Positions 28,105 through 37,152 of a stretch of 64,000 nucleotides of DNA are shown here, piece after piece (position 1 is the first letter of the stretch; each line of letters begins with the position of its first letter). This stretch comes from Meiothermus sp. GTDB taxonomy: Bacteria > Deinococcota > Deinococci > Deinococcales > Thermaceae. The stretch spans positions 163,046-227,045 of the forward strand of contig BPIL01000002.1 in assembly GCA_026004095.1 (NCBI GenBank), written 5' to 3'. Under the pieces are notes generated by a model. That model saw nothing but the letters and a program-made list of their open reading frames with translations, ran no database searches and was not told the origin of the DNA. The translations under genes and the position numbers were made by a program.

Positions 28105-28144
28105 GCTTCCCCCTACATCATGTGCGAACCCGGAGGTCTGTTGG

Positions 28145-31100
28145 ATGAGATTTAGTGAGGCGTACCCTGGTATACCAAATGGTCACGACGCTTGCGGAAT
28201 TATCGCCATCGTCGAGAAAAGTGCACGTCCAAGCCACGCCAACGTGCAACGCACCATCGAAAGCCTCTACAGGATGGCGCACCGGGCCGGTTTGATTCGG
28301 GGGGAAGGCGATGGCACAGGTATCCAGACCGACCTACCGCGTGAACTCTGGGCCGGCTACCTCTATGAGGCGGGTCTGGACAGCAACCTGGCGCAAAACC
28401 CCCGCTTTTTTGTGGGGCACCTGTTTATCCCCAAGTCCGAGGGGGCGCGCATTCAGGAGCTGTTCGACCTGTTCCGGGTAGAGGGCTCCAAGCGGGGCAT
28501 CAAGCTCCTTCTGGAGCGCAAAGGGGAGACCAACAGCCGCGTGCTGGGGCCAGTGGGCAGGCGCACCGAGCCACTTTTCTACCAGGTGGCAGGCCTCTCC
28601 ACCGATGGTGACGGCCCCCTGTGGGAGCTGGGCCTCTTGCTCGAGCAGCGCTTCCCGGTGCACGTGGTCTCGCTCTCCACCGCCACCGTGGTCTACAAGG
28701 TGCGCGGCTCCGCTGAGATTCTCAAGCGCTATTTTCCCGAGCTTTCGCGGGCCGAGTACAAGTCCACCATCACCCTGGGCCACAACCGCTACTCCACCAA
28801 CACCATGTCCACCTTTGAGGCGGTGCAGCCCTTTGGCCTCCTGGGCCACAACGGCGAGATCAACACCATCGAGCGCCTGCGGCGCGAGGGGCGCTTTCTG
28901 GGCATCCCGCTTACCGGCGGCTCCGACTCGCAGGATCTGAACCGGATTCTGGAGGGTTTGCTCTACCGCTTTGGCCTTTCCTTGCCGGAGGCCATGGATG
29001 TGGCCTTCCCGCCCATCCTGGGTGAGATTAAGAACTACTCCCCGGCCTTGCAGGATCTGTACATGAACCTGCGCCAGCGTTTTGGTCCGCTGGCCCAGGG
29101 CCCCGCGGCCCTGGTGACCCGCCACCGCGAGGAGGCGGTGTTTGCCACCGATGCCATGGGGTTGCGTCCTTTGTGGTTTGTTGAGACCGAGTCGGAGTAT
29201 GTTTTTAGCTCGGAGCGGGGGGTGTTTACCGTAGAGGAGTTTGTCTCGGAGCCGCGCCCGTTTGCTCCCGGCGAGAAGATGTACCTGCGCCTGACCCCCG
29301 ACGGAGCGCGCCTGTTCTCCTTCGACCGTCACCAACGGCAGGTGCTCGAGCGCATCCTGACCAAGTCCCACCACCTCGAGGGCTACGCCGCTCACCTGGC
29401 CGGGCCCCGCTACGCCTCGGTTCCGCCGCTGGCGGGGGGTGGCGAGGCCCAGGTGGAGGACAAGCCCGCCCCGCCCTCGCTAAACCTCGAGCGGGCCTAC
29501 GGCTGGGATCGCTGGGATGCAGGCTACCTCGAGGCCCTTACAGAAAGCGGCAACGAGCCCATCGGCTCGCTGGGCTACGATGGCCCCATTGCGGCTTTGA
29601 ACCCCGAAAAGCCCAACCTTTCGGAGTTCTTTAAGGAGACCGTGGCGGTGGTGACCAACCCCGCCATCGACCGCGAACGCGAGATTGAGCACTTCTCTAC
29701 CCGTAGCATCCTGGGCCGGCGCCCCCTGCCCGATGGGCGCGGGGCGGGCCATGTGGAAGAGCTGGTGGTACCCCTGCTGCTCGAGGAGACCGCGCCCTCG
29801 ATGGGGGCCATTGCCCAGAAGCACGGCACCCTCACCTACGAGGAAGCCCTGCGCCGCTTCCAGCATGCCGTCCTGCCTTTGCAGTTTTCGGTGGAGGAAG
29901 GGATTGCTGCTGGGCTCAAGCGCCTGCAGGAGGCGGCGGTCGAGGCTGTCCGGGGTGGGGTGGAGCTGCTGGTGCTCTCGGATCGGGGGGCTTTTGAAGG
30001 GGGCGTCTGGCTGGATGTGTACCTGGCTTTGGCGGCGGTGGGCCGGGCGCTGGAGGAGGCCCGCGACGAAGAAGGAATCTCACTGCGCCGCCGTACCTCG
30101 GTGCTGGTGCACTCGGGCGGGGTGCGCAACCTGCACGATATAGCGGTCTGCTTGGGGCTGGGGGCCGATGCGGTGGCTCCCTGGTTGATGCAGCACAAGG
30201 CCCAGGCAGCCCGGGGCACGCTGGGCCTACAGAACCTGCTCGAGGGTCTCAAGAAGGGTCTGGAAAAGGTCATCTCCACCATGGGCATCCACGAGGTGCG
30301 GGGCTATGGGCGCATCTTCAGCGCCATTGGCCTCAAGCCCGAGCTGGCCGAGTACTTTGGCATCCGCAACTTCTTGGGTTCCGAGCGGGCGGGTTATGGT
30401 CTCTTGGAGCTCGAGCGCACCCTGCTGGAGCGGCTCAACCTGCTCAACGCCGAGAAAGTAGTCCCAGCCAAGGACTTCCGCTTCAACTCCCGCATCTTCA
30501 AGGCGGCCATGGATGTCTCCTCGGGCCAGTCGCCCTACGAGCACTTCCAGGAAAAAGTACGGGGGCTCGAGCGCGAGTCACCGGTGGCGGCCCGGCAGTT
30601 GCTGGGGATTAAGTTCCCGGGCAAGTCCGGGGTCAACCCCGAGGAAGTGGATCTGAGCGTGGGCGGGCACTCGCTGCCGTTTGTGATTACCGCCATGAGC
30701 TTTGGCTCCCAGGGCGAGGCCAGCTTCCGGGCCTACATCGAGGCCGCCAAAAAGCTCAACATGGTCTGCATCAACGGCGAGGGCGGCGAAATTCCCGATA
30801 TGCTGGGCAAGTACACCCACTGGCGCGGCCAGCAGGTGGCCTCGGGCCGTTTTGGGGCGCACGCCTACATGCTCAACTCGGCGGGCTTCATCGAGATTAA
30901 AATCGGCCAGGGAGCCAAACCCGGTGAGGGGGGCCATCTGCCCGGCAAAAAAGTCACGGCCAAGGTGGCCGCGGCCCGCAACGCGGTGCCGGGCGTAGAC
31001 CTCATCTCACCCTCCAACAACCACGACCTCTACTCCATCGAAGACCTGGCCCAGCTCATCGAGGAGCTCAAAACCGTGAACCCCAAGGCCAAGGTCTCGG

Positions 31101-32641
31101 TCAAGGTGCCGGTGATCCCCGGTATCGGTACCATTGCGGTGGGCATTGCCAAGGCCGGGGCCGACGTAATCGCCTTGTCGGGCTTCGAAGGGGGTACAGG
31201 GGCGGCCCGCTGGCACGCCCTCAAGTACGCCGGCCTGCCGGTGGAGATTGGGGTGCGCCGGGCCCACCGGGCGCTGGTGCGGGCGGGTATGCGCGACCGG
31301 GTCGAAATCTGGGCCGATGGCGGCCTCAAAACCGCTTACGACACCCTCCGCATGGTGCTGCTGGGCGCCGACCGGGTGGGCATGGCCACCATGGCCATGG
31401 TGGCGATCGGCTGCACCATCTGCCGCCAGTGCCAGATGGACACCTGCCACGTGGGTATCGCTACCCAGATCGAGACCGTGGAGCAGGCCCAGGCCCACGG
31501 GCTCAAGCGCTTTGTGCCCCAGGAACTCGAGCGGGCCGTGGAGCAGCTCACCACCTTTTTTGGGGCCAAGGGCCAGGAGTTGCGGCGGCTGGTGGCGGCC
31601 CTGGGCGCCGGCAGCCTGCGCGAGCTGGTGGGTCGCAGCGACCTGCTTTTGCAGGAAAGCCATACCGACGAACTCGACCTCGGCTACTTCTTTGAGCCGG
31701 TCTCGGCCCCGGAGTGGCTGGGCGAACGTTCGGCCCATGTGCTGCGCAAGCCCCTGAACCAGCTCACCCGCTCCATTACCGAGGTGATCACCCAGGCCTA
31801 TGCCGAGGGTGGGCGTGAGCTGTTGTTCCAGGAAGGGCCGGTAGGCTCCACCGACCGGGCCCTGGGCACCCACCTGGCCGGGGAAATTGCCCGCCGCCGC
31901 CTGTATGGCAAGGGCTGGGACGCCAAGGTGGAGATTCGCTTCGATGCCGGTAGCGTGGCCGGCAACGGGGTGGCCGCGTTTAATGTGGAGGGGATCGAGA
32001 TTGTGGTGGAAGGGGGCGCCCAGGACGGCATCGCCAAGAACGCCTACGGCGGCAAGGTCGCCATCCTAAAGGGCCGCAACCCCTTTGGTCAGTATGTGGA
32101 CGGCTCGGTGGGCAAATCCTTTGCCTATGGGGCCATCGGCGGCCTGCTGATTGTGGAAGGGCAGGCCGACAGCCGCTTCTGCATCCGCCTTTCCGGGGCC
32201 GATGTGGTGCTGGCAGGGGAGCCCGACCGTCCGGTGCAGGACGAGCTGGGTAATATCGCGGCCCGGGCCCAGGCCAAGGGTTTCGCCTTCGAGTACATGA
32301 CCCGCGGTCGGGCGGTGGTGCTGGGCGACCCCGGCCCCTGGATCTGCTCGGGTATGACCGGCGGGCGGGTCTACCTGCGCTACTGGCCTGAGATGGGCCT
32401 GAACGAAGAGGCCATGCAACGCCGGCTGGCCAAAGGGGCCAGGGTGGTCATCCAGAAGCTGGATGAGCGGGGTATTGCCGATGTGCGCGAACTGATGAGC
32501 GCCTACCTCGACGCTTTGCGGGCGGCGGAGCGGGAGGACAAAGCTGAGCGGCTGCTCCGGCTCTTGGCCGACCCCGCGGCCCACTTCCGCATGGTGCTGC
32601 CCGTCAACCAGCAGGTAGCGCAGGAAGTTAGCACCGAGTAG
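28145..32641 (+). CDS. gltB: Glutamate synthase, large (GOGAT) subunit
   Basis: 1498 residues, the full four-domain length. The N-terminal glutaminase domain has the nucleophile Cys17 (HDACGII, after a short propeptide) and GHNGEINTIERL. Then come the central domain, the FMN-binding synthase barrel (MSFGSQGEAS, EGGTGAA), the [3Fe-4S] cysteines C1090, C1096 and C1101 (CX5CX4C), and the C-terminal beta-helix GXG domain. It makes two glutamates from glutamine and 2-oxoglutarate. No small subunit gltD lies nearby. I start at the ATG at 28145, preceded by GGAGG at 8 bases. Confidence 0.96.
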   Translation: MRFSEAYPGIPNGHDACGIIAIVEKSARPSHANVQRTIESLYRMAHRAGLIRGEGDGTGIQTDLPRELWAGYLYEAGLDSNLAQNPRFFVGHLFIPKSEGARIQELFDLFRVEGSKRGIKLLLERKGETNSRVLGPVGRRTEPLFYQVAGLSTDGDGPLWELGLLLEQRFPVHVVSLSTATVVYKVRGSAEILKRYFPELSRAEYKSTITLGHNRYSTNTMSTFEAVQPFGLLGHNGEINTIERLRREGRFLGIPLTGGSDSQDLNRILEGLLYRFGLSLPEAMDVAFPPILGEIKNYSPALQDLYMNLRQRFGPLAQGPAALVTRHREEAVFATDAMGLRPLWFVETESEYVFSSERGVFTVEEFVSEPRPFAPGEKMYLRLTPDGARLFSFDRHQRQVLERILTKSHHLEGYAAHLAGPRYASVPPLAGGGEAQVEDKPAPPSLNLERAYGWDRWDAGYLEALTESGNEPIGSLGYDGPIAALNPEKPNLSEFFKETVAVVTNPAIDREREIEHFSTRSILGRRPLPDGRGAGHVEELVVPLLLEETAPSMGAIAQKHGTLTYEEALRRFQHAVLPLQFSVEEGIAAGLKRLQEAAVEAVRGGVELLVLSDRGAFEGGVWLDVYLALAAVGRALEEARDEEGISLRRRTSVLVHSGGVRNLHDIAVCLGLGADAVAPWLMQHKAQAARGTLGLQNLLEGLKKGLEKVISTMGIHEVRGYGRIFSAIGLKPELAEYFGIRNFLGSERAGYGLLELERTLLERLNLLNAEKVVPAKDFRFNSRIFKAAMDVSSGQSPYEHFQEKVRGLERESPVAARQLLGIKFPGKSGVNPEEVDLSVGGHSLPFVITAMSFGSQGEASFRAYIEAAKKLNMVCINGEGGEIPDMLGKYTHWRGQQVASGRFGAHAYMLNSAGFIEIKIGQGAKPGEGGHLPGKKVTAKVAAARNAVPGVDLISPSNNHDLYSIEDLAQLIEELKTVNPKAKVSVKVPVIPGIGTIAVGIAKAGADVIALSGFEGGTGAARWHALKYAGLPVEIGVRRAHRALVRAGMRDRVEIWADGGLKTAYDTLRMVLLGADRVGMATMAMVAIGCTICRQCQMDTCHVGIATQIETVEQAQAHGLKRFVPQELERAVEQLTTFFGAKGQELRRLVAALGAGSLRELVGRSDLLLQESHTDELDLGYFFEPVSAPEWLGERSAHVLRKPLNQLTRSITEVITQAYAEGGRELLFQEGPVGSTDRALGTHLAGEIARRRLYGKGWDAKVEIRFDAGSVAGNGVAAFNVEGIEIVVEGGAQDGIAKNAYGGKVAILKGRNPFGQYVDGSVGKSFAYGAIGGLLIVEGQADSRFCIRLSGADVVLAGEPDRPVQDELGNIAARAQAKGFAFEYMTRGRAVVLGDPGPWICSGMTGGRVYLRYWPEMGLNEEAMQRRLAKGARVVIQKLDERGIADVRELMSAYLDALRAAEREDKAERLLRLLADPAAHFRMVLPVNQQVAQEVSTE

Positions 32642-32648
32642 GGGTGAG

Positions 32649-32696
32649 GCCCGGTGGTTTGGTGTGGGGCTTGGCTTGATGCCGGCTCCACCGGGC
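32649..32696 (+). other. Inverted repeat downstream of gltB
   Basis: GCCCGGTGG (32649-32657) pairs perfectly with CCACCGGGC (32688-32696) across a 30-base loop. No U-tract follows, so it is a poor intrinsic terminator; it may stabilise the gltB mRNA 3' end. Confidence 0.4.
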
Positions 32697-32738
32697 TCGA
32701 GCCGCCCGCAGGAAGTGGGGGCGCCTTCCGGCTTACGG

Positions 32739-32744
32739 TACAAT
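32739..32744 (+). promoter_or_regulatory. Protoglobin gene -10 element, leaderless geometry
   Basis: TACAAT followed by 7 bases and the ATG at 32752. Confidence 0.5.
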
Positions 32745-32751
32745 TCCTAGG

Positions 32752-33303
32752 ATGAACGCCGGAGCGCTGTTGCAAACCCTGGTGCGACGCACGGGCCTGG
32801 TTGAGTTGCACATGCAAACCTTGCGGAGCCTCGAGCCCATCGCCAGCCCGCTGGCGCCCGAGGTGGCCCTGGCGTTCTACGACTACCTGGGCCGCGACCC
32901 CGAGATGCACGAAATTCTCTGGAGCGTGCCGGGCCGGGTGGAGCGGCTGTACCGGTCGTTTGCGGCCTGGTACCGCGAGCTTTTTTCGGGGCAGTACGAC
33001 GAACGCTACGCCGAGCGGCGGATGCACATCGGGCTGGTGCACGCCCGGGTGGGGGTGCGCCCCAGCCACTACATTCCAGCGGTGGGCATCGTGCAGGAAC
33101 TGACCCTCGAGCACCTGCGCAACGCCCTGCGGGGGCCCGAGCTGCTGGCGGCCATGACCGCCTTTGAGAAGATCATGGCCGTCGAGATCGCCCTCATGCA
33201 AGAAAGCTATATGAATGCCCTGACGGAGGGGCTCAAGTACACCCACGACGAGCGGGTGGCCCTGGTGGAAGGGGCGCGGGTGCTTTTGGAGAAAGCCCGC
33301 TAG
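32752..33303 (+). CDS. Protoglobin-domain protein
   Basis: 183 residues, all predicted helical. The segment RRMHIGLVHARVGVRPSHYI matches the F-helix region of the globin-coupled-sensor/protoglobin family, with H97 the likely proximal haem ligand. There is no attached signalling domain (no GGDEF, kinase or MCP), so it is a stand-alone protoglobin. Such proteins bind oxygen, carbon monoxide or nitric oxide; the role here is unknown. A HAD hydrolase gene follows with its own -10 element. Confidence 0.8.
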   Translation: MNAGALLQTLVRRTGLVELHMQTLRSLEPIASPLAPEVALAFYDYLGRDPEMHEILWSVPGRVERLYRSFAAWYRELFSGQYDERYAERRMHIGLVHARVGVRPSHYIPAVGIVQELTLEHLRNALRGPELLAAMTAFEKIMAVEIALMQESYMNALTEGLKYTHDERVALVEGARVLLEKAR

Positions 33304-33315
33304 CCGTACTTCCCG

Positions 33316-33321
33316 TAAGAT
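33316..33321 (+). promoter_or_regulatory. HAD gene -10 element, leaderless geometry
   Basis: TAAGAT followed by 6 bases and the GTG at 33328. Confidence 0.5.
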
Positions 33322-33327
33322 TGTAGG

Positions 33328-34107
33328 GTGATTCAAGCGATTCTCTTTGACCTCGACGAAACCCTGATTCTGGATCACCCGGTCTCGCTGCACGCCCTGC
33401 GAAGCTGTGCCTTTTATGCGGCCTCCTGGTACAGCCTGGACATCCCCCGGCTCATTCAGGACGCCGAGGAAGCTGCGGTGCGGTTGTGGAAAGCCTCGCC
33501 GGTGTTGGACTACACCCAGCGCATCGGCCATAGCGCCGGCGAGGGGCTGTGGGCGCGCTACGAGGTGCAGACCCACCCGGCCTTGAAAATTCTGCACGAC
33601 TGGGCCCCCACCTTTCGTGTGGCCGTGTGGGACGAGGCCCTGGCCCGGCAAAACATTCACGACGACGCCCTCAGCGAGGCCCTGGCCCACCGCTACCCGG
33701 GCGAGCGGCGGCTGTATCCGCGCTATCCGGAGATTGACGAGCTGCTGGGGGCCCTCTCGGGCTACAAGCTGGGCATCGTTACCAACGGGGTGCCCGACTT
33801 GCAGCGGGAGAAGCTCGAGGGCTCCTGCCTGCTGGATCGCTTCCAGGCCGTGGTGATCTCGGGGGAGCTTGATATTGGCAAGCCCGAGCGGGGCATTTTC
33901 GACCACATCTGCAAGGCGCTGGAAGTCGAACCCTCGGCCTGCGTGATGGTGGGCGATAACCCCGAGCGCGATGTGGCGGGGGCCGCGGCCGCCGGGATGA
34001 AATCGGTCTGGGTCGAGCGCGGTTTCAAGGCCAAAGACCCCCGGTACCCTGCCGACCTCGAGGTCACCAACCTGCTCCAGATGCTCCCCTGGCTGGAGGC
34101 CTTATGA
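33328..34107 (+). CDS. HAD-superfamily hydrolase
   Basis: 259 residues. Motif I is FDLDETL with D8 (nucleophile) and D10; motif II is IVTNG; motif III is a lysine in DIGKPERGIFDH; motif IV is VGDNPERDV. A helical C1-type cap sits between motifs I and II. The pattern is that of phosphoglycolate-phosphatase-like or YjjG-like phosphatases; the substrate cannot be told. The gene starts with GTG and lacks a ribosome binding site. Its stop overlaps the next start (ATGA). Confidence 0.88.
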   Translation: MIQAILFDLDETLILDHPVSLHALRSCAFYAASWYSLDIPRLIQDAEEAAVRLWKASPVLDYTQRIGHSAGEGLWARYEVQTHPALKILHDWAPTFRVAVWDEALARQNIHDDALSEALAHRYPGERRLYPRYPEIDELLGALSGYKLGIVTNGVPDLQREKLEGSCLLDRFQAVVISGELDIGKPERGIFDHICKALEVEPSACVMVGDNPERDVAGAAAAGMKSVWVERGFKAKDPRYPADLEVTNLLQMLPWLEAL

Positions 34108-34343
34108 CCTACCACGAGGCCCACCAGCACGCCAGCCGCCACCGCGCCGAGATACTGCAAAGCGAGCTGTGCGGCTGCTTTTACTGCCTGCGCATCTTCC
34201 CACCAAGCGAGATTGAAGAGTGGATAGACGAGGGCCAGACCGCCCTCTGCCCTTACTGTGGCATCGATGCGGTGCTGGGCTCGGCCTCGGGTGCCCCGAT
34301 CACCGAGGATTTTTTAGGCCAGATGCGCGAGCGCTATTTCTAG
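34104..34343 (+). CDS. Small zinc-ribbon-like cytoplasmic protein
   Basis: 79 residues. Two cysteine pairs, CGCFYC near residue 23 and CPYC near residue 49, fit a zinc ribbon. Family members are called cytoplasmic proteins of unknown function. It overlaps the HAD gene by four bases and is therefore co-translated. Its TAG stop and the opposite-strand ruvA stop share a CTAG tetranucleotide, so the two convergent genes end on the same four bases. Confidence 0.8.
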   Translation: MTYHEAHQHASRHRAEILQSELCGCFYCLRIFPPSEIEEWIDEGQTALCPYCGIDAVLGSASGAPITEDFLGQMRERYF

Positions 34344-34921
34344 CGCAGGGCTTTCAGGGCCAGCTTGATCAGTTCCTGGGTGCTGGCCCCGGGGTTCTTC
34401 TGGGCGATCTCGGCCACCACGCTGCGCACCTGGCCCTCGCGGAAGCCCAGGGTGATGAGGGCCAGCTCGGCCTCCTCGGTCTGGCTGCTGCGCACCAGGT
34501 GGCCCCCTTCGCCCATCAGGTGGGGCGGCACCTTGCCGCGCAGCTCGAGCGCGATGCGTTCGGCCAGCTTCTTGCCCACCCCCTGGGCCGCCGTGAGCAG
34601 GCGCAGGTCGCCTTCGGCCAGGGCCCGCGCCAGCAGGGCGGGGGTCTGGGAGGAAAGCAGGTTCAGGGCCACTTTGGGCCCCACCCCCGAGACCGAGAGC
34701 AAAAGCTCGAACAGTTCCAGGCTGCGTTCATCGGCAAAGCCAAAAAGCGACAGGTCGTCCTCGCGCACCACCAGCTTGGTGTGCAAAGCGGCTTCCTGGC
34801 CCTCGCTGAGCTGGGCCAGCGTCGAGGCCGGACAGCTCGCCTCGAGGCCTAGGCCCCCCACCAGCAAGACCACGCTGCTGGGGCTTTTTTTCAGTACCGT
34901 TCCCTTGAGGTAGCGAACCAC
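34340..34921 (-). CDS. ruvA: Holliday junction branch-migration protein RuvA
   Basis: 193 residues. Domain I (OB fold) opens with VRYLKGTVL, domain II contains helix-hairpin-helix motifs (VSGVGPKVALNLL and AQGVGKKLAERIALELRGK), and domain III is the short C-terminal RuvB-binding helix bundle. RuvA tetramers hold Holliday junctions for the RuvB motor. It starts with GTG and TAGACT lies 6 bases upstream with no ribosome binding site. ruvB and ruvC are not in this window. Confidence 0.95.
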   Translation of the reverse strand: MVRYLKGTVLKKSPSSVVLLVGGLGLEASCPASTLAQLSEGQEAALHTKLVVREDDLSLFGFADERSLELFELLLSVSGVGPKVALNLLSSQTPALLARALAEGDLRLLTAAQGVGKKLAERIALELRGKVPPHLMGEGGHLVRSSQTEEAELALITLGFREGQVRSVVAEIAQKNPGASTQELIKLALKALR

Positions 34922-34927
34922 GCCGCT

Positions 34928-34933
34928 AGTCTA
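34928..34933 (-). promoter_or_regulatory. ruvA -10 element, leaderless geometry
   Basis: TAGACT (leftward strand) followed by 6 bases and the ruvA GTG. It lies at the end of the upstream enoyl-CoA hydratase gene. Confidence 0.5.
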
Positions 34934-35698
34934 CCTACCCTGGAAGCGCGGGGGGCGCTTCTCGTAAAAAGCCTGCACGCCCTCCTGGTGGTCCTCGGTG
35001 CGGCCCGCCACCTCCTGCAACAGAGCCTCGTACTCGAGCATCTCCTCGAGGCTGGCCCCCGCGCTCCGCCGCAGGGCCCGCTTAATCAGGCCGTAGGTTT
35101 TGGTGGGCCCCTGGGCCAGCTCACCCGCCAGCCGGGCCACCTCCTCGGCAAAGCTTTCGGCGGGCACCACCCGGTTCACCAGGCCCAGGGCCAGGGCCTC
35201 CTCGGCCTTGAGGCGCTCTGAGAGCACCTCGAGCTCGAAGGCCCTGGCGTAGCCCACCATGCGCGGCAGGTGGTAGTTCATGCCCGCATCGGGGATCAGG
35301 CCAATCCTGCTAAAGCCGGTGGTCAGCACCGCGTCGGAAGAAGCAATACGCAGGTCGCAGGCCAGGGCCAGCGACAGGCCGGCCCCGGCGGCGGCCCCGT
35401 GAATAGCGGCGATGACCGGCTTTTCCAGTCCGGCTAGACCCTCCACCACCGAGCGGTAGTTGCGCAGGTGGTTCTTGTACGAGATGCGCTGCCCGGCAAA
35501 CTCGCGCAAATCCTGACCGGAGCAGAAGCCGCGGCCCGCTCCTCGCAGCACCACCACCCGCACCTCCGGGGCGGCGGCCTCTTTGAGGGCTTTGCTAAGC
35601 TCCCGCAGCATCTCGGTGGTGAGGGCGTTGATGGCCTCGGGCCGGTTCAGGGTGAGGGTTAGAACGCCGTCGTTTTGCTCGCGTAGAAGTACCTCCAT
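34931..35698 (-). CDS. Enoyl-CoA hydratase/isomerase family protein (possibly PaaG-like)
   Basis: 255 residues with a complete crotonase fold: LNRPEAINALT, GAGRGFCSGQDLREFA (oxyanion hole), AAIHGAAAGAGLSLALACDLRIA, and FSRIGLIPDAGMNYHLPR. The acid at the catalytic position is aspartate in LIPDAG rather than the glutamate of true hydratases, a pattern seen in PaaG-like isomerases. GGGAGG precedes the ATG. It follows a second crotonase-family gene by 9 bases, so the two probably form an operon for fatty acid or phenylacetate breakdown. Confidence 0.88.
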   Translation of the reverse strand: MEVLLREQNDGVLTLTLNRPEAINALTTEMLRELSKALKEAAAPEVRVVVLRGAGRGFCSGQDLREFAGQRISYKNHLRNYRSVVEGLAGLEKPVIAAIHGAAAGAGLSLALACDLRIASSDAVLTTGFSRIGLIPDAGMNYHLPRMVGYARAFELEVLSERLKAEEALALGLVNRVVPAESFAEEVARLAGELAQGPTKTYGLIKRALRRSAGASLEEMLEYEALLQEVAGRTEDHQEGVQAFYEKRPPRFQGR

Positions 35699-35707
35699 GC
35701 TTCCTCC

Positions 35708-36478
35708 CTAGCGCCCTTTCCACTGGGGCTTGCGTTTTTCCAAAAAGGCGGTGGTGCCTTCCTGCTTGTCCTCGCTGCCAAAGGCAACCAGGAAGTTGCT
35801 GCGCTCGAGGCCCAGCCCGTGCTCCAGGCTCATGTCCTGGGCCCGCAGGACGGCATCCTTGGCCAGCCGCGCGGCCAGGGGGGCCCGTTCGGCGAGGGTC
35901 TGGGCAAGCTCGAGGGCCTCTTCCAGATACAGTTCCACCGGCACCACGCGGTTCACCAGGCCGTGCTGCAAGGCTTCCCAGGCCGAGAGCACCCGCCCGG
36001 CCAGAATCACCTCCATGGCCAGGTACTTGCCCACCTGCCGGGTGAGGCGCTGGGTGCCCCCGCCGCCGGGGATGATGCCCAGGTTAATTTCCGGCTGAGC
36101 AAACTTGGCGGTATCGGAAGCCACAATCAGGTCGCAGAGCATGGCCAGCTCACAGCCGCCCCCGTAGGCAAAACCCGAGACCGCGGCCACCAGCGGCTTG
36201 CGCACCTTGCGCAGCACCTCGTACTGATCGGCCCGCAGGCCTTTCATCAGCTCGGCCAGGCTGGTTTGCTGGAACTCGGCGATATCGGCCCCGGCGGCAA
36301 AGGCCCGCTCGTTGCCGGTAATGACCATGGCCCCGATGGCGGCATCCTGCTCGAACGCAACAACGGCGGTAGCCAGCTCGCGCAGGGTGGCGCTGTTGAG
36401 GGCGTTGAGCTGTTTGGGGCGGTTGAGCCGCACCAGCCCGACTGCCCCGTGGGTTTCCACCAGAATGTTCTCGTACAT
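35708..36478 (-). CDS. Enoyl-CoA hydratase
   Basis: 256 residues, crotonase fold. RLNRPKQLNALN opens the domain, ERAFAAGADIAEFQ forms the first part of the CoA site, SGFAYGGGCELAMLCDLI the oxyanion-hole strand carrying the first catalytic glutamate, and PEINLGIIPGGGGTQRL the second. This matches a true enoyl-CoA hydratase of beta-oxidation. The ATG at 36478 has GAGGGGG upstream; longer versions to 36583 lack family support. Confidence 0.92.
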   Translation of the reverse strand: MYENILVETHGAVGLVRLNRPKQLNALNSATLRELATAVVAFEQDAAIGAMVITGNERAFAAGADIAEFQQTSLAELMKGLRADQYEVLRKVRKPLVAAVSGFAYGGGCELAMLCDLIVASDTAKFAQPEINLGIIPGGGGTQRLTRQVGKYLAMEVILAGRVLSAWEALQHGLVNRVVPVELYLEEALELAQTLAERAPLAARLAKDAVLRAQDMSLEHGLGLERSNFLVAFGSEDKQEGTTAFLEKRKPQWKGR

Positions 36479-36494
36479 AAAACCCCCTCGAGCC

Positions 36495-36827
36495 CTACTT
36501 AAGGCGGTCGGCCGGGAAGCGCTCGTTTTCCCACACATCAATAAAGGCGGTGCCCGCTGCCAGCCTGGCGCTGTGCGGAACACCGGCGGGAATGTGGTAG
36601 TAGTCGCCCTTGCGGAACACCCGGGTCTCGCCGCCGATTACGAACTCGACCTGGCCTTCCAGCACCACCCCCCACTGGCCGTCGTGGGCGTGTTCAGGTA
36701 CGAAGGTTTCTTCGGCGACCTGGGCAAACCCCACCTGCCCCTTGTGGCCCGAAAGCACCGCCATATCCATGCCGGGCCAGATTTCCACCTGCTTGAAGGC
36801 CTTAAACCACTCGGGAAAGACGTCCAT
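36495..36827 (-). CDS. Cupin-domain protein
   Basis: 110 residues. One cupin barrel with metal-site histidines in PEHAHDGQWGVVLEG and a closing YYHIPAGVPHSARL. Single-domain cupins range from dioxygenases to sugar isomerases; no substrate is suggested. I start at the ATG at 36827, where GAGGT lies 6 bases upstream. It lies upstream of the two crotonase genes on the same strand and may be co-transcribed. Confidence 0.85.
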   Translation of the reverse strand: MDVFPEWFKAFKQVEIWPGMDMAVLSGHKGQVGFAQVAEETFVPEHAHDGQWGVVLEGQVEFVIGGETRVFRKGDYYHIPAGVPHSARLAAGTAFIDVWENERFPADRLK

Positions 36828-37034
36828 GTTTTGACCTCGTGTAGTTTGGGTTCGGGTCGAACAGCAGACCGATTCTACCCTAAAACATACCGCCTGCAGG
36901 GCCTTTGGGCCGGGTGGTAGTGGAGGCAGCCCTCCACAAGAGACTTTTGCCGCGCGAGAATCTGCCCCGCCAGGCTGAAAGGCGGGCCATGCCAATCCTG
37001 GAGCAACTGGCCTGGAGTCGCGCCGCTTTCCTCG

Positions 37035-37152
37035 GTGCTACCGGAACTGGGTATCCTGTTGCTGATGGGGGTGGTTCTAATTCCGCTGGGCCTGTGGGTT
37101 TTCCACACCGCCGAGATGTGGGCCAAGCGCACCGGCTGGCACTGCCGGAGGT
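37035..37152 (+). pseudogene. Possible C-terminal relic of an ABC-2 permease
   Basis: A short rightward frame encodes a membrane helix followed by LGLWVFHTAEMWAKRTG, which looks like the extreme C-terminus of drug-efflux-type ABC-2 permeases. There is no preceding domain and no natural stop: the frame runs on into the ATPase gene in a different phase. I read it as the degraded tail of a lost permease gene. Bases 36828-37034 hold nothing else I recognise beyond the cupin start site. Confidence 0.4.

Noticed and set aside
28120..28155. An 11-codon frame (MCEPGGLLDEI) overlapping the gltB start
   Set aside because: It has no ribosome binding site and no -10 at leaderless distance; the overlap with gltB is probably chance.
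34931..36478. Recent tandem duplication of enoyl-CoA hydratase genes
   Set aside because: The two proteins share only family motifs and differ at a catalytic acid, so they are old paralogues with distinct roles.
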